42,963 bases of DNA from Candidatus Poribacteria bacterium (GTDB lineage Bacteria > Poribacteria > WGA-4E > WGA-3G), in assembly GCA_022823085.1 (NCBI GenBank), contig JAJDXV010000101.1, forward strand, positions 1 through 42,963. The letters are read 5' to 3'. This document shows positions 40,174 through 42,963 of this stretch, piece after piece. How positions within the stretch are numbered: position 1 is the first letter of the stretch; each line of letters starts with the position of its first letter. Position numbers and translations under genes: made by a program. Below the pieces are notes generated by a model that had not been told where the DNA came from, made no database searches, and saw only the letters and a program-made list of their open reading frames with translations.

Positions 40174-40455
40174 AGAAAAAGTCGCAACCTTCCGTGCAGG
40201 GGTATAATTGTTTGAGGGGGGGCTTGATAAGCAAGCGTGCTGATATGCTTTGTGAAAAACGTTAAATTTTGCTAAAAAAAATGCTTGTGCTGTTTCAAAA
40301 TGCAGATAGGAGACGCAATGTCCGATGATGACCGTTGATAGAAATCGTAACAGACTTGTTCTTTATGGAAACAATTTTCGTGTCTGCGTCAAGATTATCG
40401 TTGATGGAAACAATGTGCGTTGTGTGTCCTTTAGTGGTTTCAATTATGGCGGTCG

Positions 40456-40650
40456 ATGCGGTCATCTCTCGGCAGGATTGTGCCAAGTAAGCGATACGTT
40501 TCTACTGGGCGTGGCAACACAGATAAAACGAGTCTCGTTATTGTGATGCTCACAGAAGCCTTAGAGTTCTTTGACGCACACGGGGGTGATTTGAGAAAGT
40601 ATCCAATCACCTTCGACTCTTGGTATGGCAGCCGAAAACTCGTTGATGCC
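40456..40650 (+). pseudogene. Fragment of a DDE (IS4-like) transposase gene
   Basis: The plus-strand frame reads TDKTSLVIVMLTEALEFF and then YPITFDSWYGSRKLVDAL. The FDSWY segment with a following Lys-Leu helix is typical of the second catalytic Asp region of IS4-like transposases. About 60 residues remain, without the first Asp or the Glu regions. Beyond 40650 the frame is antisense to another fragment. The 40190-40455 stretch upstream shows no recognisable gene; it may hold further decayed transposase sequence in other frames. Confidence 0.55.
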
Positions 40651-40776
40651 TTATCTCCAGAGTTCTTCCTTTGGATCCACTGTGATTTCATAGACACGAT
40701 ATCGTTGGACTTTTCCATTCCCGATGTCCACCTCACCTTCAATGAACAGCGGGTAATCGTACGGTGTTTCTTTCAC
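40651..40776 (-). pseudogene. Possible C-terminal relic of an unidentified gene
   Basis: A minus-strand frame of 41 codons reads VKETPYDYPLFIEGEVDIGN and ends ITVDPKEELWR. It looks protein-like (alternating charged and hydrophobic residues), has no ribosome site, and meets the truncated glycosyltransferase on one side and the transposase fragment on the other. I recognise no family. Confidence 0.25.
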
Positions 40777-41063
40777 ATAGCGACAGGTGGTTTATGTAGC
40801 CAGATGTGGTTCTCTGTCCAATTCTTGTAGGTGTAAGGCAACCACGGTTGATCATAAAGTGTGAATTTGAGCGGGTGTTTCGTCAAATTCCGTGCAACGA
40901 TGGCGTGAAAACCCTCATCCCAATACGTAACCCCACTGTGTCCGATGTTCCGCAGCACCAAGATTCCGACGACAGTTAGGATACTGAAGATGAAAAGGAT
41001 GAGTACCTTTTGCCCTTTTTTGGTTTTTCTCAGATTATCCGAAAGTGTGTGCAAGATTTGCAT
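40773..41063 (-). pseudogene. Truncated PMT/ArnT-type glycosyltransferase (N-terminal part)
   Basis: The 96-residue frame has one membrane helix (VLILFIFSILTVVGILVL) followed by GVTYWDEGFHAIVARNL and WTENHIWLHKPPVAM. The acidic pair in the first extracytoplasmic loop and the HKPP motif are typical of dolichyl-phosphate-mannose-protein mannosyltransferase-like enzymes. These proteins normally have 450-600 residues and many helices. Here the frame stops directly after the HKPP motif and the rest is absent. ATG 41063 lies 11 nt after the stop of the upstream gene. It cannot be functional as a transferase. Confidence 0.7.
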
Positions 41064-41074
41064 AGCGGAGTGTG

Positions 41075-41614
41075 TTAATCCGTTTTTTCTAAAGCTTTTC
41101 GGGTCTCTGAAGTTGGCCATAATACATGAACTGCCCTTAAGAATTCACGGCGTTCTTCTGGCGTAATTGTCTGCGAATTCTGATTCCGAATCCTATGAGG
41201 AGATAAATGCTTCAGGATGACATCTATTTCTGGTATATTCCCATAACGCTCCCGAAGAAATTTACTATTTATTTCGTAGAATTCTAATTCCGACATTTCA
41301 GACAGATTTTTTACTGGTCTATCTGTCTCCTCAGTATGTTGGTGTTCATCGGCGTGTTGGTGTTCATCGGCGTAGGGAGATTTAAGCTTCTCATATATTT
41401 CTATCAGATCGCGAGGGACAACTATGAGTTGGTCGCCATGTCCAGCATCCGGCGGAGATTCAAGGATAGTAGTTCGGATCTTTGGCTTGCCTGTCGCTTG
41501 TTGGGGCGATTTTGGCAATTGACGTTCAAAACGTTTATTATTGTATTTGAGATAAAACACCCAAGTGGTGCAGAAAACGATAAAAAGGGCTGCAGCGAAA
41601 ATGATTTTTTTCAT
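41075..41614 (-). CDS. Membrane-anchored protein with the shared LWP-type C-terminal motif
   Basis: This 179-residue protein has an N-terminal membrane anchor (IIFAAALFIVFCTTWVFYL). A linker carries a short tandem repeat (ADEHQH twice), and a C-terminal domain contains ERYGNIPEIDVILKHL and EERREFLRAVHVLWPTSETRKALE. The last two elements match the lipoprotein at 39379-39879 and the small protein at 39876-40103. The track start is GTG at 41626, which touches AAGGA. ATG 41614, 11 nt after AAGGAG, is the better start. The function is unknown. Confidence 0.6.
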   Translation of the reverse strand: MKKIIFAAALFIVFCTTWVFYLKYNNKRFERQLPKSPQQATGKPKIRTTILESPPDAGHGDQLIVVPRDLIEIYEKLKSPYADEHQHADEHQHTEETDRPVKNLSEMSELEFYEINSKFLRERYGNIPEIDVILKHLSPHRIRNQNSQTITPEERREFLRAVHVLWPTSETRKALEKTD

Positions 41615-41672
41615 CTGGTATCTCACTCCTTATACAAAGGTTTTAATCTTGAGATTATCGTATCGCAAGAGT

Positions 41673-41730
41673 GAGGACGAATGTCTTTAGGCATGCATCT
41701 ATGTTACAAGAAAAGACTGTTTTCGTCCTC
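41673..41730. repeat. Inverted repeat in the 41627-41853 gap
   Basis: GAGGACGAA (41673-41681) and TTCGTCCTC (41722-41730) are perfect inverted repeats with further partial pairing inside (TCTTT/AAAGA). No T-run follows. Confidence 0.5.
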
Positions 41731-41757
41731 GCTAAGTAATGATAAATGAAGCCCTCG

Positions 41758-41779
41758 TTGGAAATGTGGGTGTTTCCAA
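41758..41779. terminator. Small hairpin downstream of the secreted-protein gene
   Basis: TTGGAAA (41758-41764) and TTTCCAA (41773-41779) form a 7-bp stem with an 8-nt loop, about 75 nt after the end of the gene at 41854-42168. The T-run is weak, so termination is uncertain. Confidence 0.35.
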
Positions 41780-41853
41780 CAAAGGTAGTTCTCTATCAAG
41801 ATCGAAGATTAGACGTAAAAGCATGGTAAACGCTACGTCATAAAGGTTGCACG

Positions 41854-42168
41854 TTACACTACATAATAAGGATTGCACGTTATCTTATTTTCTAAAAAGA
41901 TACGTTGATAACGATAATAGGATGGGAGATCGTAACTCTCAAAATGATTGTCGTGTCCATCATAATGATCTTCATATGCGATGGGGTACGAATGGACAAA
42001 CCATATAGCGTGAATATGCCCTTTATTGCAAACGTCCACCTGAAACTCTTCCCATATTGTTATTGAGGCAAGGTTCGCGTCTGCTGTTTGAACAAACGGC
42101 GAGGATGCCGTGAAACCTACAGCGAAGATACAGACAATAGCAATCATTTGAGCCATAGAAAATTTCAT
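41854..42168 (-). CDS. Small secreted protein of unknown function
   Basis: This 104-residue protein has a signal peptide (MKFSMAQMIAIVCIFAVGF) with probable cleavage after a TADA- or ASS-type site. The mature part has two Cys and a cluster of His, Asp and aromatic residues (HYDGHDNHFESYDLPSYY). AGGAG lies 7 nt before ATG 42168, so the longer frame to 42228 is not needed. I recognise no family. The His/Asp-rich stretch could bind metal. Confidence 0.6.
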   Translation of the reverse strand: MKFSMAQMIAIVCIFAVGFTASSPFVQTADANLASITIWEEFQVDVCNKGHIHAIWFVHSYPIAYEDHYDGHDNHFESYDLPSYYRYQRIFLENKITCNPYYVV

Positions 42169-42316
42169 TCTTATTCTCCTATTTTCGTGGATCGCTTTCG
42201 GAAGGCAAAGTGGTAAGGTGTGTTGCATCCGTCGGCAATCCTTTCGTTATAGCATCCTGGTTTTCAATTGGACCGGATATTATGATACAATAGAAACCAG
42301 CACTATCATACTCGGT

Positions 42317-42385
42317 CTATGGCAGTGCCGCGCCGATCGGTGTGTCCGCACCCTCGGCGCACCTCAAAATAGAAGAGGCTGCCAT
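42317..42385 (-). pseudogene. 22-codon frame after the duplicated promoter module
   Basis: ATG 42385 opens MAASSILRCAEGADTPIGAA and closes shortly after. The first residues parallel MAASFIFRGAE at the start of 39876-40103, because the same promoter module precedes both. Here no domain follows, so it is a relic or only a leader peptide. Confidence 0.35.
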
Positions 42386-42466
42386 TTACAAATTCATGAC
42401 AACAATAGGAGATATGCATAAGTGTAGCACATTCCAGTATTGTTGTCAAACAAAAAAGTTGCAACG
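42360..42466. repeat. Duplicated promoter module, copy 2
   Basis: Reading on the plus strand, AGAGGCTGCCAT, TTCATGACAACAA, ATGCATAAGT.TAGCAC and AAAAAGT.GCAAC occur in the same order here and at about 40070-40187. Confidence 0.65.
42421..42449 (-). promoter_or_regulatory. Promoter in the duplicated module, copy 2
   Basis: On the minus strand TTGACA (42444-42449) and TACACT (42421-42426) are separated by 17 nt, as in copy 1. It could drive the secreted-protein gene about 250 nt downstream. Confidence 0.6.
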
Positions 42467-42505
42467 TTAGGGAGCACGCTCAGCGGATCATCTACGATGC
42501 AACAC

Positions 42506-42555
42506 AAAAAAACCCGCTATGCAATGCTTTGTCGCTGACAAAAGCAACACGCGGG
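42506..42555 (-). terminator. Intrinsic terminator on the minus strand
   Basis: On the minus strand CCCGC (42551-42555) pairs with GCGGG (42513-42517), and inside it GCTTTTGTC pairs with GACAAAGC. Seven T follow. It would end a transcript that includes the small frame at 42601-42750. Confidence 0.7.
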
Positions 42556-42600
42556 AACGTAAAGTCTCCGGAACCGGAGCAATATTGTGGCTTATAATAC

Positions 42601-42750
42601 TTAACGTTTGTAAAGTGGGGAGGGGGTAGCCAGGCGTGGTGACGTAGCAGCATCAAGCATACCGCACAGCACGGGTACCCGAACATCTATCGCCACGTTC
42701 AAGCGATCATCTTTCAATACGGTATTCAGAAATCGGTTTCTACTGTTCAT
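42601..42750 (-). CDS. Possible 49-residue protein
   Basis: ATG 42750 opens MNSRNRFLNTVLKDDRLNVA and ends ATPSPLYKR before TAA. AGGAAAC lies about 10 nt upstream and an intrinsic terminator follows about 45 nt downstream, which together suggest a small transcription unit. I recognise no family. The remaining 42751-42963 is AT-rich and shows nothing that I can support. Confidence 0.35.
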   Translation of the reverse strand: MNSRNRFLNTVLKDDRLNVAIDVRVPVLCGMLDAATSPRLATPSPLYKR

Positions 42751-42963
42751 CGCTTCTGTTTCCTCTCCCCGCCGCTAAGCGAAAAAAATAAAATTGGCGT
42801 GTCTAAACGCTCAATGTCATTAATTAGACTCTATAATGATTTAATTTCGTGTTGATTTTTTCGCGTTTATTAGAACATTTTGGCTTAAAATGCGGAAAAA
42901 TGCCTCTACGAGAGTGGTTAAAAGACTATAATGTAAATTAATAAAATACTGAAAGTTAATTTT

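Noticed and set aside
40325..40546. 73-codon frame before the transposase fragment
   Set aside because: I could not recognise transposase or other motifs in it. It may be decayed sequence but is not supportable as a gene.
42500..42680. Resemblance to a c-di-GMP-I riboswitch on the plus strand (ACGTAAAGTCTCCGG and GGTAGCCAGG)
   Set aside because: The P1 apical helix cannot form, the GGC/GCC pairing fails, no gene follows on the plus strand, and the minus strand of the same region reads as a clear terminator.
42492..42686. 64-codon minus-strand frame near the right end
   Set aside because: It reads through the terminator at 42506-42555. The 49-codon frame with a ribosome site ends before it and is more plausible.

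Overview
The window is a bacterial chromosome segment of moderate GC that mixes ordinary metabolic genes with many small dispersed repeats and decayed genes. Candidatus Poribacteria or a close relative is my best guess (an inference): tandem phytanoyl-CoA-dioxygenase-like genes, a secreted dockerin/cytochrome c/copper-monooxygenase protein, paralogous AAA-ATPase/nuclease genes, a DUF6785-type membrane protein and abundant MITE-like elements fit that phylum. I see no rRNA, tRNA, CRISPR array or replication origin.

Layout. 0.3-3.8 kb (+): a glycogen-synthase-like glycosyltransferase and two tandem PhyH-family oxygenases. 3.9-4.6 kb (-): a toxin-first PIN toxin-antitoxin pair with a consensus promoter and operator. 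4.7-12.5 kb (-): a probable operon, in transcription order a LolA-like periplasmic protein, two LolC/E-like permeases, a LolD-like ATPase, an outer-membrane beta-barrel and glycogen branching enzyme. 12.9-16.6 kb (+): 6-phosphogluconate dehydrogenase, a HAD phosphatase and a 2-hydroxyacid dehydrogenase. 16.6-24.6 kb (+): an accessory region with HicB-like proteins, two mosaic AAA/PD-(D/E)XK paralogs flanking an XRE regulator, a truncated T5orf172 protein and a VIT-vWA protein. 24.6-28.2 kb (-): a decaying nitrate-assimilation locus with a NasT-type ANTAR regulator, an ANTAR two-hairpin antiterminator overlapping an intrinsic terminator, a C-terminal relic of nitrite reductase, an intact nitrate/nitrite MFS transporter and a C-terminal relic of nitrate reductase. 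28.6-39.3 kb (-): a methyltransferase, an AIR-synthase/HypE-like protein, a DUF3800 protein, a DUF6785-like membrane protein, a homocysteine methyltransferase-MTHFR fusion, the dockerin/cytochrome/Cu-monooxygenase protein, a GT2 glycosyltransferase and an SDR. 39.4-42.8 kb: small lipoproteins sharing one C-terminal motif, a duplicated promoter module, and fragments of a transposase and a PMT-type glycosyltransferase.

Structure beyond the genes. (1) A roughly 70-100-nt leader carrying the Shine-Dalgarno sequence recurs before at least five unrelated genes, and in two copies it is split by the same 57-bp palindrome. (2) A MITE family has terminal repeats AGGACTTACGCA and, in three copies, 5-bp target duplications; one copy is interrupted by a second MITE at a TA. 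(3) Short palindromes lie inside open reading frames. (4) Inverted arrays of 7-nt units recur between genes. (5) A perfect sigma70-type promoter followed about 80 nt later by a terminator, with no gene between, suggests a small RNA. Start codons were reassigned where a Shine-Dalgarno sequence or promoter supports a downstream start.
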